This document shows, in pieces, positions 1 through 7,904 of a DNA stretch of 64,000 bases. The stretch covers positions 62,001-126,000 of the forward strand of contig JAZIHH010000001.1 of the NCBI GenBank assembly GCA_036678685.1, given 5' to 3'. The notes beneath the pieces were generated by a model. That model did not search any database. It had not been told where the DNA came from and saw nothing but the letters and a program-made list of their open reading frames with translations. Position 1 is the first letter of the stretch; each line of letters opens with the position of its first letter. The translations under genes and the position numbers were made by a program. The stretch is from JAZIHH01 sp036678685. Its GTDB lineage: Bacteria; Bacillota; UBA4882; UBA10575.

Positions 1-389
1 TCCGTTTCTTTTCCGCGCCAAAGGCGATTCTTCCACCGGCTGGAGAGACCGCTTCCCACGGTCGTTCCCGCCGCCACCCCGGAAAAGGCGCATAGTTCCT
101 GCAACCTTTTATTTCTCTCCGCCAGGTGCGTGTCGAGGAGCAAGGCCAACTGCAGGCGGTTGCCCCGCCGGTTGTACAATAACTCCAAATGCCGGCGGCA
201 AAAACCCTCTCGGTTGGTCTCGCCGCGGGTCCGGACATCCATCAAGGCCTGGTTCAGAAGGTAATCCACGTATTTCTCCTCCGCCTCTTCTTCCAGCGGG
301 CAAAAGGGGCACTCCGTATCCTCCTGAAAGGCTTCATGAATTTTTATGGAATAAATGGTTTCCCGCAAAAGCTTCACCGCCAGTTCCAC
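1..389 (-). CDS. DUF6062 family protein, 3' end cut by window
   Basis: This reading frame is open from a GTG at 389 to the window edge (129 codons visible) and carries the features of the DUF6062 family. There is a CPFCPLEEE stretch near residue 31, then GETNREGFCRRHLELLY, then LQLALLLDTHL. The Cys pairs and the CRRH motif suggest metal binding, but the family has no established function. The start is the only candidate in this frame after a TGA just upstream, and it lies 29 bases downstream of the hisA stop, so the gene is probably the last of the sppA-Yip1-hisA run. No strong Shine-Dalgarno is visible for it. Family call good, start moderate. Confidence 0.72.
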   Translation of the reverse strand, partial: MELAVKLLRETIYSIKIHEAFQEDTECPFCPLEEEAEEKYVDYLLNQALMDVRTRGETNREGFCRRHLELLYNRRGNRLQLALLLDTHLAERNKRLQELCAFSGVAAGTTVGSGLSSRWKNRLWRGKET

Positions 390-418
390 ACCGGCCGCCG
401 TCCAAGTCCGCGCCGGTT

Positions 419-1159
419 TTATTCACTGCCGTCCGCCGCTTCCAGCGTATGGATGGCTTCGGCCAAATCAATGTTGCCGTTGTACAAAGCTTTGCCGACA
501 ATAGCCCCGGAAAGACCCAGGGGTTCCAATTTCTTTAGCTCATAAAGATCGGCAAGGGAGGCGATGCCGCCTGAGGCGATTACCGACAAGCCGCTTTTTT
601 CCACCATGTTTTGCAATGCCTTAAGGTTTGGTCCTTGCAGGGTACCGTCCCGGCTGATATCCGTGTAAATCACTTCAGTAACCCCGTAGCCGGCTATTTT
701 CTGCGCCAGTTCCACCGCCTCCAGATCCGTGGTTTTCAACCAGCCTTCCACGGCCACCAGGCCGTCTCTGGCATCCAGGCCCAGGATAATCCGGCCGGGG
801 TAACGACGGCAGGCCCAAAGAAGCAACCCGGGGTTGTGGACGGCCGCCGAACCCAAAATGACCCATTGCACGCCGTTTTCCAGATAATATTGGATGGTTT
901 CCTGATCGCGGATCCCGCCGCCGGCTTCCACCGGGACGGGGATACTCCGGGCCACTTTGACGATTAACTCCTTTTGTACCGGCGCCCCGGCTTTCGCCCC
1001 GTCCAAATCCACCAGGTGCAAACGTTTGGCCCCCGCGGCCACAAAACGGCGGGCTACCGCCGGCGGATCCGGATCGTATACGGTTTCCCGGTTATAATCC
1101 CCCTGTTCCAGCCGGACGCACCTCCCCCGCCGGAGGTCAATGGCAGGTATGATTGTCAT
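419..1159 (-). CDS. hisA: HisA, ProFAR isomerase of histidine biosynthesis
   Basis: A 246-residue (beta/alpha)8-barrel enzyme that isomerises ProFAR to PRFAR, the fourth step of histidine synthesis, in the cytoplasm. The N-terminus IPAIDLRRGRCVRL places the catalytic Asp at residue 8. Later landmarks are EAGGGIRD, LGLDARDG (second acidic residue), TDISRDGTLQGPN and ASGGI phosphate-binding loops. Length is normal for HisA. No other his gene lies in the window, so the usual hisBHAF order is broken up here. It follows the Yip1-family gene by 74 bases and is followed by the DUF6062 gene. PriA-type HisA/TrpF bifunctionality cannot be excluded by eye but is not expected in this phylum. Confidence 0.95.
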   Translation of the reverse strand: MTIIPAIDLRRGRCVRLEQGDYNRETVYDPDPPAVARRFVAAGAKRLHLVDLDGAKAGAPVQKELIVKVARSIPVPVEAGGGIRDQETIQYYLENGVQWVILGSAAVHNPGLLLWACRRYPGRIILGLDARDGLVAVEGWLKTTDLEAVELAQKIAGYGVTEVIYTDISRDGTLQGPNLKALQNMVEKSGLSVIASGGIASLADLYELKKLEPLGLSGAIVGKALYNGNIDLAEAIHTLEAADGSE

Positions 1160-1233
1160 TGGCTTCTCCCCTGTCTTAACTTTATCTTTATCTTTACCCG
1201 GTTTCGTCCCTTGTCCCCTGCGAAGGTGCCGGT

Positions 1234-1791
1234 TTAGAGTTCGGGCATGGACAGAAGGCCGGCGACCAGTGTGATCAGGAGAAAGGCCAACAGAATAAGA
1301 CCGACCAGGAAATAGGCGAGAAAGCTTTTTCCCGCGGAAAGTCCATGACTCTCACGCAAAGCAAGGATATCCAGGACCACTACCCAGATAAAAACGGCAA
1401 AGGAAATAATTCCCGATAAAAGATTACCGGCCTGACCGGCCACTTGGCCGAGCAAGCGGCCCACCGGAAGGAAAATCCCGGGGAAATTGGCAAAAGCCAG
1501 GGTGGAAAACAATCCCCAGTAACTCCCGGTACCACGGAAGACCTTGGCAATAAGGTTAAGCAGGCCGGTAAGGACAAAAAACATTATTATGTAGACAATT
1601 AAACTGAACATCAGCAATTGCCAGGGTGAAATATCCAATTCCAGCAGATCAATTCCGCTCACCCAGGAAGTGAGGGTGGTTAATCCCACGTAAAGCAGAA
1701 AAGCCCACCCCACCGGTTTTTCCCTGGCAATCTCGCGGAATGTTTGCCCCGGATTGATGATCACCCCGAGCAACCAGTCGAGTAATTTCAT
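1234..1791 (-). CDS. Yip1-family membrane protein
   Basis: A 185-residue integral membrane protein with about five hydrophobic segments. Its N-terminus, with NPGQTFREI followed by a tryptophan-containing first helix, is the usual opening of bacterial YIP1-domain proteins. GTGSYWGLFSTLAFANFPGIF in the middle matches the family's conserved cytoplasmic/helix junction, written here as two motifs (GSYWGLFSTLAFA and NFPGIF). Bacterial members have no firm function. It lies between sppA (34-base gap) and hisA, so co-transcription with the membrane peptidase is plausible. Family call by motif reading only. Confidence 0.75.
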   Translation of the reverse strand: MKLLDWLLGVIINPGQTFREIAREKPVGWAFLLYVGLTTLTSWVSGIDLLELDISPWQLLMFSLIVYIIMFFVLTGLLNLIAKVFRGTGSYWGLFSTLAFANFPGIFLPVGRLLGQVAGQAGNLLSGIISFAVFIWVVVLDILALRESHGLSAGKSFLAYFLVGLILLAFLLITLVAGLLSMPEL

Positions 1792-1825
1792 CTTTCCCCA
1801 TCACACCTTTCTTTTTTTTAAGGCT

Positions 1826-2764
1826 TTAAGGCACGGCCAGTTGGTACCGTAATTGCGGTCCAAACCGCCCTTGCTCCATTCTTTCCAGCAGAAGCATTTC
1901 CGGGGAAACGGTCAATTCCTTAATTAATAAGGGAAGAGCCGAACTGAGCTGGGTCAGTTGCTGGAAAAAGGAGGGCTCGGGAAATTCGTATTTTACCGGG
2001 TTTTTAAGACCGGCGATTTCTGCGGCCAGTTCGATACTTTCCTCAATACCGCCCAGCCGGTCTACCAGTCCAAGTTCAAGAGCATGACTGCCCAAATAGA
2101 GTTGACCGGTGGCCAGTTCCCGGACATAATCCTCATCCAGGCCCCGTCCTTGCGCCACTTCGCTCACAAATTGCTCATAAGCCCCGTCGGATATCTCCTG
2201 GATCAATCGGCGTTCCTCGGGGGTGAGTTTCCGGCTGAACATATCCTTGTGTTTTCCGCTCTTGATAATTTCTGTTTCGATGCCGAGTTTTTCATAGAAT
2301 CCGTCCAGGTATACCATGGAAAAGATGACCCCGATCGAACCGGTCATGGTCCCCGGATGGGCTACGATCCCGTCGGCCGGAGCGGAAATGTAATAACCGC
2401 CGGAGGCGGCCATATCAGCCATGGAGACAACCAGCGGCTTTTCAAAATTTCTGATCATGGCGGCAATTTCTTGTGAAGCGGCCACCGACCCGCCGGGACT
2501 GTCGATTCTTAATACCACCGCTTTAATGGATTTATCTTTCGCCGCCCGTTCCAATTGGCGCGCCACCCGCCGGGGCGTAATGCCGCCGCTTGAAAAACTA
2601 AAACCCCCGGCGCTTTCCATAATAGGGCCTTGAAGGTAGATTACAACCACCCGTTCCAGTTCGGACAGGCGTTTCCCTTCTTGGGTGGAGGTGATGGTTA
2701 AAAGAATGGCGGAAAGCACCGCCAGGCCAATCAACACCACCACCAATATTCTTTTGCCTGACAT
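1826..2764 (-). CDS. sppA: SppA, signal peptide peptidase (short type)
   Basis: A membrane-anchored serine/lysine protease of 312 residues that degrades leftover signal peptides. Residues 6-23 form an N-terminal membrane anchor. DSPGGSVAAS (88-97) and ASGGYYISAPAD supply the oxyanion region and the nucleophile Ser121. The general base is most likely Lys173 in SGKHKD, because the 52-residue spacing equals that of the Ser147/Lys199 dyad of Bacillus subtilis SppA. The length also matches the Bacillus 36-kDa type, not the double-length Escherichia coli enzyme. A strong Shine-Dalgarno (AAAGGAGG) precedes the ATG. It is the first gene of a minus-strand run with the Yip1 protein and hisA. Confidence 0.93.
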   Translation of the reverse strand: MSGKRILVVVLIGLAVLSAILLTITSTQEGKRLSELERVVVIYLQGPIMESAGGFSFSSGGITPRRVARQLERAAKDKSIKAVVLRIDSPGGSVAASQEIAAMIRNFEKPLVVSMADMAASGGYYISAPADGIVAHPGTMTGSIGVIFSMVYLDGFYEKLGIETEIIKSGKHKDMFSRKLTPEERRLIQEISDGAYEQFVSEVAQGRGLDEDYVRELATGQLYLGSHALELGLVDRLGGIEESIELAAEIAGLKNPVKYEFPEPSFFQQLTQLSSALPLLIKELTVSPEMLLLERMEQGRFGPQLRYQLAVP

Positions 2765-3009
2765 CTTTTTCCTCCTTTTTTAAAATTATCTCCCGCCCTC
2801 GCTTATGAACCAGCGCAAAAATATTCTCTTTAACTTAAAAACTTCGTGGTGTATCCGGCCTCCCGAACTACCTTAATCGTTGCCGGGCAGGTTATAATCG
2901 CAACGGCCATTATTTCCTTCCTTTTTGCCCCCTTTCCCCTTTTTCTCCTTTGCCTCTTTCTGGGATCCTATTCTCTTTTCGCCCCAATTATCCTTTATTA
3001 ATTTCTTTT
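2765..3009. other. Intergenic stretch, no gene seen
   Basis: This T- and C-rich (plus strand) 245-base gap separates the pyrF stop from the sppA start. I see no convincing ORF, hairpin with a U-tract or riboswitch core. A minus-strand TATAA-like element near 2890 could belong to an sppA promoter but has no good -35 partner. Confidence 0.4.
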
Positions 3010-3975
3010 TTACCCCGCCGGCAACTTGCCGCTTTTTTTCAAGGCGGCCCGCAGTGCTTCGCGCATGTCCGCCGCCGCTTCCGCCGCCGCCAGGTGAAAT
3101 TCCCCGGGCCGGTACCGGCTCCGGTAAGGCTCTCTTTGCCAGGCGTAGATAATGCTCCGGGAAGCGTTAACGATCGCCCCGTACCCGTCATCATTGAAGC
3201 AGGGAACCACATCGTCGGCGGTGCCGCCCTGGGCCCCGTAACCGGGAACCAGAAAGAGAACGCGCGGCATCAAGGCCCTTAATTTTGCCGCGTCCTTTGC
3301 GTAGGTGGCGGCGACCACGGCGCCGACCGCCGAGTAACCGCTTTCCCCCACCAGTTCCCGCCCCCATTCCACCACGAGCCGCCCCACTTTTTCGTAGAGC
3401 CGGCTCCCGTCCCGGGTCATTTCATCCTGCAGTTCCCCGGCCGACGGGTTGGAGGTTTTCACCAAAACAAAAATCCCTTTCTTCTCCTCCCGGCAAAATT
3501 CGAGAAAAGGCCGGACCCCGTCGGTACCCAGGTAAGGAGTGACCGTTAAAAAATCCACATCATAGGCGGGACCGGTCGTCCCGTCCGGCAAGGGGACCCG
3601 TCCCAGAAAGCCGGCGGCGTAAGCCTGAGCGGTACTGCCGATGTCATTGCATTTCCCGTCTCCGATCACCACCAGACCCTGTTTTTTTGCGTAAGCCACC
3701 GTCTCTTCCAGGGCTTTGATGCCTTCGCTCCCGTATTGCTCATAAAAGGCCACCTGCGGTTTGACGGCGGGAACAATCTCTTTGACCGCGTCGATGATCA
3801 TTTTGTTGAAACGCACGAAAATCTTGCGCACCATCCGGAAAGGATCGGGATCCTTCTCCGTACTTTGCTTTAATTCTTCCGGGATGTAAGCCAGAACCGG
3901 ATCCAACCCCACAACAGTGGGGTTTTGTTTTTCCGCAATCAAATGCAACAGTCTGTCTACGGCATGAACGGCCAT
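3010..3975 (-). CDS. pyrF: PyrF, orotidine-5'-phosphate decarboxylase (type 2)
   Basis: Decarboxylates OMP to UMP, the last step of de novo pyrimidine synthesis. At 321 residues it is the longer type 2 form rather than the ~230-residue Bacillus form. VVGLDP (21-26) opens the barrel, and GDGKCNDIGST gives the catalytic Lys108 and Asp111 of the DxKxxD signature. PGYGAQGG near the C-terminus binds phosphate. I chose the ATG at 3975, which has AAGGAGG eight bases upstream. The in-frame GTG at 3984 abuts that same Shine-Dalgarno and cannot use it. A good minus-strand promoter lies upstream at 4074-4101, so pyrF is probably transcribed on its own. No other pyr gene is present. Confidence 0.93.
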   Translation of the reverse strand: MAVHAVDRLLHLIAEKQNPTVVGLDPVLAYIPEELKQSTEKDPDPFRMVRKIFVRFNKMIIDAVKEIVPAVKPQVAFYEQYGSEGIKALEETVAYAKKQGLVVIGDGKCNDIGSTAQAYAAGFLGRVPLPDGTTGPAYDVDFLTVTPYLGTDGVRPFLEFCREEKKGIFVLVKTSNPSAGELQDEMTRDGSRLYEKVGRLVVEWGRELVGESGYSAVGAVVAATYAKDAAKLRALMPRVLFLVPGYGAQGGTADDVVPCFNDDGYGAIVNASRSIIYAWQREPYRSRYRPGEFHLAAAEAAADMREALRAALKKSGKLPAG

Positions 3976-4073
3976 TTCTCTCACCTCCTTACCATTTTAC
4001 CACATCTTTCTCGATCATACAGCGGCCAAGAGAGCTTTTCACAAAAAAAAACCGTGCGGGGTAAAAGGGTACA

Positions 4074-4101
4074 ATTATATAATATTAAACTGTGAAGTCC
4101 A
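4074..4101 (-). promoter_or_regulatory. Likely pyrF promoter
   Basis: On the minus strand TGGACT (4096-4101) and a perfect TATAAT (4074-4079) are separated by 16 bases, about 100 bases before the pyrF ATG. The -35 matches consensus at four of six positions. No PyrR-type attenuator was recognised in the leader. Confidence 0.55.
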
Positions 4102-4130
4102 CCGGCCTGGGCGGCGGCGAAAAGTTTTCT

Positions 4131-5429
4131 CTATCCGGCCGTACTTTCTGTTCCCAGGCGCTCCACGGCAGCGAGCAACTCGTCCTTGTCCCGGAGGAAA
4201 AGGGCGCCTTTCCTTTTCAGCCCGTCATAGGTTTGCGCGGCGGCGCCGCCGGTAAAATCCCTGGCGGCAAAGGGTTGAAAATCGCAAACCAGCAGTTTTT
4301 TCCCTTGTTCCAGGGCGGCCGCCGCCGCCGTAAGATTTTTCATGTTTCCGGTTCCCACAGGGATACAGCCCAACACAACCGCCTCGGCGTCGCCGATCAT
4401 TTGTAAGTTTTTTTCTAACGCCTTCTCCCCGATCGGGCTGAAAGGCGCCTCTTCCACTACGGGGATCCCCAATTCCCGGGCGGCCTGCCAGTCGGTGTCG
4501 AATTGGTTCAAAACACCGGCGGACAACCGGCAACCCGCGGCCTGCAGGGGCCAGAGAAGACCGGCGGTCATCCCGCCGCCGCCGATCACATGAAGACGCA
4601 GAGGCCATTGGGTACCGGGAGCCGTCTTTTCTTCGACCGGCGGGCGAAAAGTCACCCACGGCCGCCCGGTTAGAGGGTCCTCCTTAACCGTAACTTTAGG
4701 ACCATAAACCCGCTGCAGGTTCTCACCGGTTAAAACCTGATGAACGTTGCCGCGGGCCAGAATCCGTCCCCCGGCCATGAGGATTAAATCGTCGCAGTAT
4801 TGGGCCGCCAGGTTCAAATCATGAAAAACGGCCACAACCGTAAGGCCAGAATCCCGGCATAATTTCTTCAGCAGCCCGCAGGTTTCGATCTGGTGGCCAA
4901 GGTCCAGGTGGGAGGTGGGTTCGTCCAAAAGAAGAACCTCCGGGGTCTGGGCCAAAGCCTGGGCGATGATGACGCGTTGCAATTCCCCCCCGCTCATCTC
5001 CGTCACCGGACGTTCCGCCAGGTGTAAAGTGTTGGTCAGGGCCATGGCCTTACGGACAAGCGCATGGTCGGCCGCGGTTTCCTTTTGAAAACGTTTCAGA
5101 TGAGGAAAACGGCCCATCATTACCAGGTCGGCGGCGGAAAAGGCAAAAGTTGTTTCCCACTTTTGCGGCACTACCCCCACCCGGGCGGCAATCTCCCGGG
5201 CGGAGAGGCGGGCCAGGTCCTGTTCTCCCAGATAGACGCGGCCGGTCGCGGGGGGAAGCAGTTTCACAAGGCAGCGGAGCAAAGTAGTCTTCCCGGAACC
5301 GTTGGGACCGATAATCCCGGTGAAACTGCTTTTTTTGATCCGGAAATCCAGCCCGGAAAAGATATAGTCCCCGTCATACCGGCAGGAAAGATTCTCAACG
5401 GTGATGCCGGTTTTTTCCATTTTGTTCAT
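4131..5429 (-). CDS. btuD: BtuD-like ABC ATPase with extra C-terminal domain
   Basis: ATP-binding subunit of a cobalamin-type ABC importer. Residues 1-265 are a normal FecE/BtuD ATPase: Walker A GPNGSGKTT (41-49), signature MSGGEL (145-150), Walker B and D-loop LLLDEPTSHLD (167-177), then a switch histidine. Residues from about 275 to 432 form a second, Rossmann-like domain opening with HVIGGGG and containing AEAVVLGCIPVGTGN. It resembles no ATPase part that I can name. BtuD-type subunits are usually about 260 residues, so this is a fusion. I have seen similar C-terminal extensions in anaerobic Firmicutes but cannot assign a function. It is the third gene of the riboswitch-led operon, 36 bases after btuC. 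Confidence 0.85.
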   Translation of the reverse strand: MNKMEKTGITVENLSCRYDGDYIFSGLDFRIKKSSFTGIIGPNGSGKTTLLRCLVKLLPPATGRVYLGEQDLARLSAREIAARVGVVPQKWETTFAFSAADLVMMGRFPHLKRFQKETAADHALVRKAMALTNTLHLAERPVTEMSGGELQRVIIAQALAQTPEVLLLDEPTSHLDLGHQIETCGLLKKLCRDSGLTVVAVFHDLNLAAQYCDDLILMAGGRILARGNVHQVLTGENLQRVYGPKVTVKEDPLTGRPWVTFRPPVEEKTAPGTQWPLRLHVIGGGGMTAGLLWPLQAAGCRLSAGVLNQFDTDWQAARELGIPVVEEAPFSPIGEKALEKNLQMIGDAEAVVLGCIPVGTGNMKNLTAAAAALEQGKKLLVCDFQPFAARDFTGGAAAQTYDGLKRKGALFLRDKDELLAAVERLGTESTAG

Positions 5430-5465
5430 TTCTCCCTTCTCCTTCCGGCCATCTCTTAATCCCGC

Positions 5466-6548
5466 CTAAAAAGCGGCTCCGGGCTGTTTATTCTTGCGTA
5501 GCAGGTAGATGAAGAACGGCGCGCCCAGAAAGGCGGTGATTACTCCTACGGGAAGCTCGGTCGGGGCCAGAACGGTTCTGGCCACCGTGTCGGCAGCCAA
5601 GAGGAAAATCCCGCCGGCCAGGGCGGAAGCGGGAAACAGCAACCGGTGATCCGGGCCGGTAAGCAGACGCATCATATGAGGAACCACCAGGCCGACAAAA
5701 CCGATAATACCGCTGACACTGACGGCCGCCGCCACCAGCAGGGAGGCGGAAAGGGTCAGGATTAACTGGAGGCGGCGGAGATCCACCCCCAGTTGCTGCG
5801 CTTTTTCTTCCCCCAAGAGCAGGATATTTAAATCACGGGCGTAAACGCCAATGCAAACGGCGCCGGCGGCCATATACGGCAGGATGGCCCGCACATGAAG
5901 CCAGCGGCCGGTGGAAAACCCCCCCATCAGCCAAAAAACAATTTGTTGCATATCGCTCCCCTGAAGAACCAAAGCCAGGGAGTTGGCGGCGGATAAAAAA
6001 GCGGCGACGGCAATTCCGGAAAGGAGGAGAACGGTCAAGGGAACCCGCCGTCCCACGCGGGCCAGGTTGTACACGAGAACCGTAGAGAGCAGCGCCCCGG
6101 CAAAAGCCAGAAGCGATACGGTGCTTAGCGAAAAAAACTGCAGGTCGGAATGGAGGGCAAAGCCAAGCGTGGCGCCGAGCGCCGCGCCGGAAGAAGTCCC
6201 CAGCACGTAAGGATCGGCCATGGGATTCCGGAAAAGGCCTTGATAAACAGCGCCGGCCAGGGCCAGCGCCGCACCCACCAGCACCGACAAGAAAATCCGG
6301 GGCAGACGGATGGCGAAGATAATTGTCCGTTCGATGGCCGCCACTTCTTCCCCGGGGAAGACTTTTGCCAAGCCCGGCAGGGACCCGGCCACAGCTTTGA
6401 GCACCGTATTTAAAGGCAGCCGGGCCGGGCCAAGGGTCAGAGCCAGGCCGGTCAAAAAGAAAAGAAGCACCCCTAAAACCCCCAGAAGGGCGTTTTTTCT
6501 GACTGTTGCTTTTGGCTTGTATTGCCCGGCGGTCAACTGGGGTCTCAT
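5466..6548 (-). CDS. btuC: BtuC-like cobalamin permease (FecCD family)
   Basis: A 360-residue polytopic permease of the FecCD family. Diagnostic stretches are RLPRIFLSVLVGAALALAG, YQGLFRNPMADPYVLG and the cytoplasmic coupling helix region GIIGFVGLVVPHMMR. The last is followed by the family's ADTVAR and ELPVGVITAFLGAPFFIYLL ending. Length and about ten hydrophobic helices fit a homodimeric BtuC. It sits 21 bases after btuF and before btuD. The upstream cobalamin riboswitch makes a corrinoid the likely cargo rather than siderophore or haem. Confidence 0.9.
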   Translation of the reverse strand: MRPQLTAGQYKPKATVRKNALLGVLGVLLFFLTGLALTLGPARLPLNTVLKAVAGSLPGLAKVFPGEEVAAIERTIIFAIRLPRIFLSVLVGAALALAGAVYQGLFRNPMADPYVLGTSSGAALGATLGFALHSDLQFFSLSTVSLLAFAGALLSTVLVYNLARVGRRVPLTVLLLSGIAVAAFLSAANSLALVLQGSDMQQIVFWLMGGFSTGRWLHVRAILPYMAAGAVCIGVYARDLNILLLGEEKAQQLGVDLRRLQLILTLSASLLVAAAVSVSGIIGFVGLVVPHMMRLLTGPDHRLLFPASALAGGIFLLAADTVARTVLAPTELPVGVITAFLGAPFFIYLLRKNKQPGAAF

Positions 6549-6569
6549 GATTTCTTCACCTTCAATTTT

Positions 6570-7502
6570 TTACTCACACGCGGCGAAGATGGCCAGCAAG
6601 TCTTCAAGGGCCTCAATCATCCGCGGTCCCGGAATGGAAAATACGTCGTCAAGGGGGAAGACCCGGCGGTTTTTCACGGCCGCTGTTTCCTGCCACAGGC
6701 TGTCCTTATATACTTTCTCCGGGTCGTCGCCGGGAGTGGTGAGCAAAATCAGATCCGGATTTTTCTGCAGGATGGTCTCCATGCTCATCTGGGCGTAGGA
6801 TTTGGCCAGATCCCCTCCGATATTAACGCCTCCGGCCAAGGTGATGGCCTGGTCCATAAAAGATCCCGGTCCGGCGGTCCACAGCATTTCCCCGCCGATT
6901 TCCCCGGCATAAACTTTTAAGCCGCGTTGCCCGATTTTTTCCCCTTCGGCCGCCACCCGGTCCAGAATCGCCTGCAGATCGGCGACCAGCTCCTCCGCCC
7001 GCGCGGTTTGTCCGGTCGCCCGGCCGATGATGATGATTGAGTCCAAAATATCCGCAAAGGAATGGGGGCGGAAAGCAAGAACGGGCACACCCAATTCTTC
7101 CAGTTTCAGCACGCTTTCTTTACCGCTGAATTCGTGGGCCAGAACTAAATCCGGGGCAAAAGAGAGGACCCGTTCCACATTAATAGGGAAAATGTCCCCT
7201 ATTTTCTCCAGTTCCCGGACTTCCGGCGGATAGACGCACCAATCGCTCACCGCCACCACTTTTTCCCCGAGTCCAAGGGCAAAGAGAATCTCCGTATTGC
7301 TCGGGGCGGTCGAAACAATACGCCGGGGCTCTACCGGGATGATCACTTCCCGGTCAAACTGGTCCACCAGGACGGCAAAGGGTTCCCCGGGTAAGGAAGA
7401 CTGCTCCCGGCGGGAACGCCAACCAAGCCAACCGGCGGTGATAAGGAGCAAGACCGCAAGAAAAACAAGCACTGGGGCGAGAAGTCTTTTTCTCCTGGTC
7501 AT
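6570..7502 (-). CDS. btuF: BtuF-like corrinoid-binding protein, membrane-anchored
   Basis: Extracytoplasmic corrinoid receptor of the PF01497 type: STAPSNTEILFALGLG opens the first lobe, DLVLAHEFSG and GVPVLAF follow, and the long backbone helix leads into the second lobe. I place the start at the ATG at 7502 (310 residues). The longer frame to 7610 would run through the Rho-independent terminator at 7550-7580 and into the riboswitch leader, which cannot be coding. Residues 6-26 are one hydrophobic helix with no lipobox cysteine, so the protein seems anchored by a helix instead of a lipid. It is first in the btuFCD operon and under riboswitch control. Confidence 0.88.
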   Translation of the reverse strand: MTRRKRLLAPVLVFLAVLLLITAGWLGWRSRREQSSLPGEPFAVLVDQFDREVIIPVEPRRIVSTAPSNTEILFALGLGEKVVAVSDWCVYPPEVRELEKIGDIFPINVERVLSFAPDLVLAHEFSGKESVLKLEELGVPVLAFRPHSFADILDSIIIIGRATGQTARAEELVADLQAILDRVAAEGEKIGQRGLKVYAGEIGGEMLWTAGPGSFMDQAITLAGGVNIGGDLAKSYAQMSMETILQKNPDLILLTTPGDDPEKVYKDSLWQETAAVKNRRVFPLDDVFSIPGPRMIEALEDLLAIFAACE

Positions 7503-7549
7503 CAGAGAGACACCTGCTTTCTTTGATATTTTTTTACCTTTAACCACAG

Positions 7550-7580
7550 AAAAAACCGGGCTGGTATTTTCGCCCGGTTT
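7550..7580 (-). terminator. Riboswitch expression-platform terminator of btuFCD
   Basis: On the minus strand AAACCGGGC and GCCCGGTTT (72-80 and 53-61 of the 7500 block) form a nine-pair stem with a ten-base loop, followed by six U residues. It lies between the cobalamin riboswitch and the btuF ATG, the position expected for ligand-controlled premature termination. Confidence 0.85.
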
Positions 7581-7642
7581 CTTTTTAAAAAAACCGCCTT
7601 CTTCTACCATCCCCTTTCCGCGAAGGTATATGGTAAAACAGC

Positions 7643-7815
7643 AAGCAGGCAGGTTTCCTGACTTCCGGATCCTCGCTGCTTACCTGGGCCTTCCCACCGG
7701 AATAACCCCGGCAGTGGCGGCAGGTAAAATGCTCCCCGGTTACAGTGGCGGGACCGTTCAGGATTTTCACCTGATTCCCTTTTACCCCTTGAGCAAGGGC
7801 ACCTGCTTCCTGGTT
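7643..7815 (-). ncRNA. Cobalamin riboswitch upstream of btuFCD
   Basis: On the minus strand the leader contains the family's invariant elements in order: a 5' GCAGGTGCC arm, the AATCAGGTGAAAATCCTGA P3/P4 region, the core GCCACTGTA (7741-7749), and the B12 box AGTCAGGAAACCTGCC (7649-7664), which pairs back to the 5' arm. This is the adenosylcobalamin-type aptamer. When bound it should favour the terminator at 7550-7580 and shut off btuF, btuC and btuD. The whole 400-base gap between ytxC and btuF is explained by this leader. I could not settle on a promoter upstream of it. Confidence 0.95.
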
Positions 7816-7904
7816 TACTATTTACTTGTTTTTATATCTATTCGACATTCGTCCGGAAGATCCTTCAAGAATCGCCGGCCGGCCTCCAGCCGCCCTGCCT
7901 CCAC

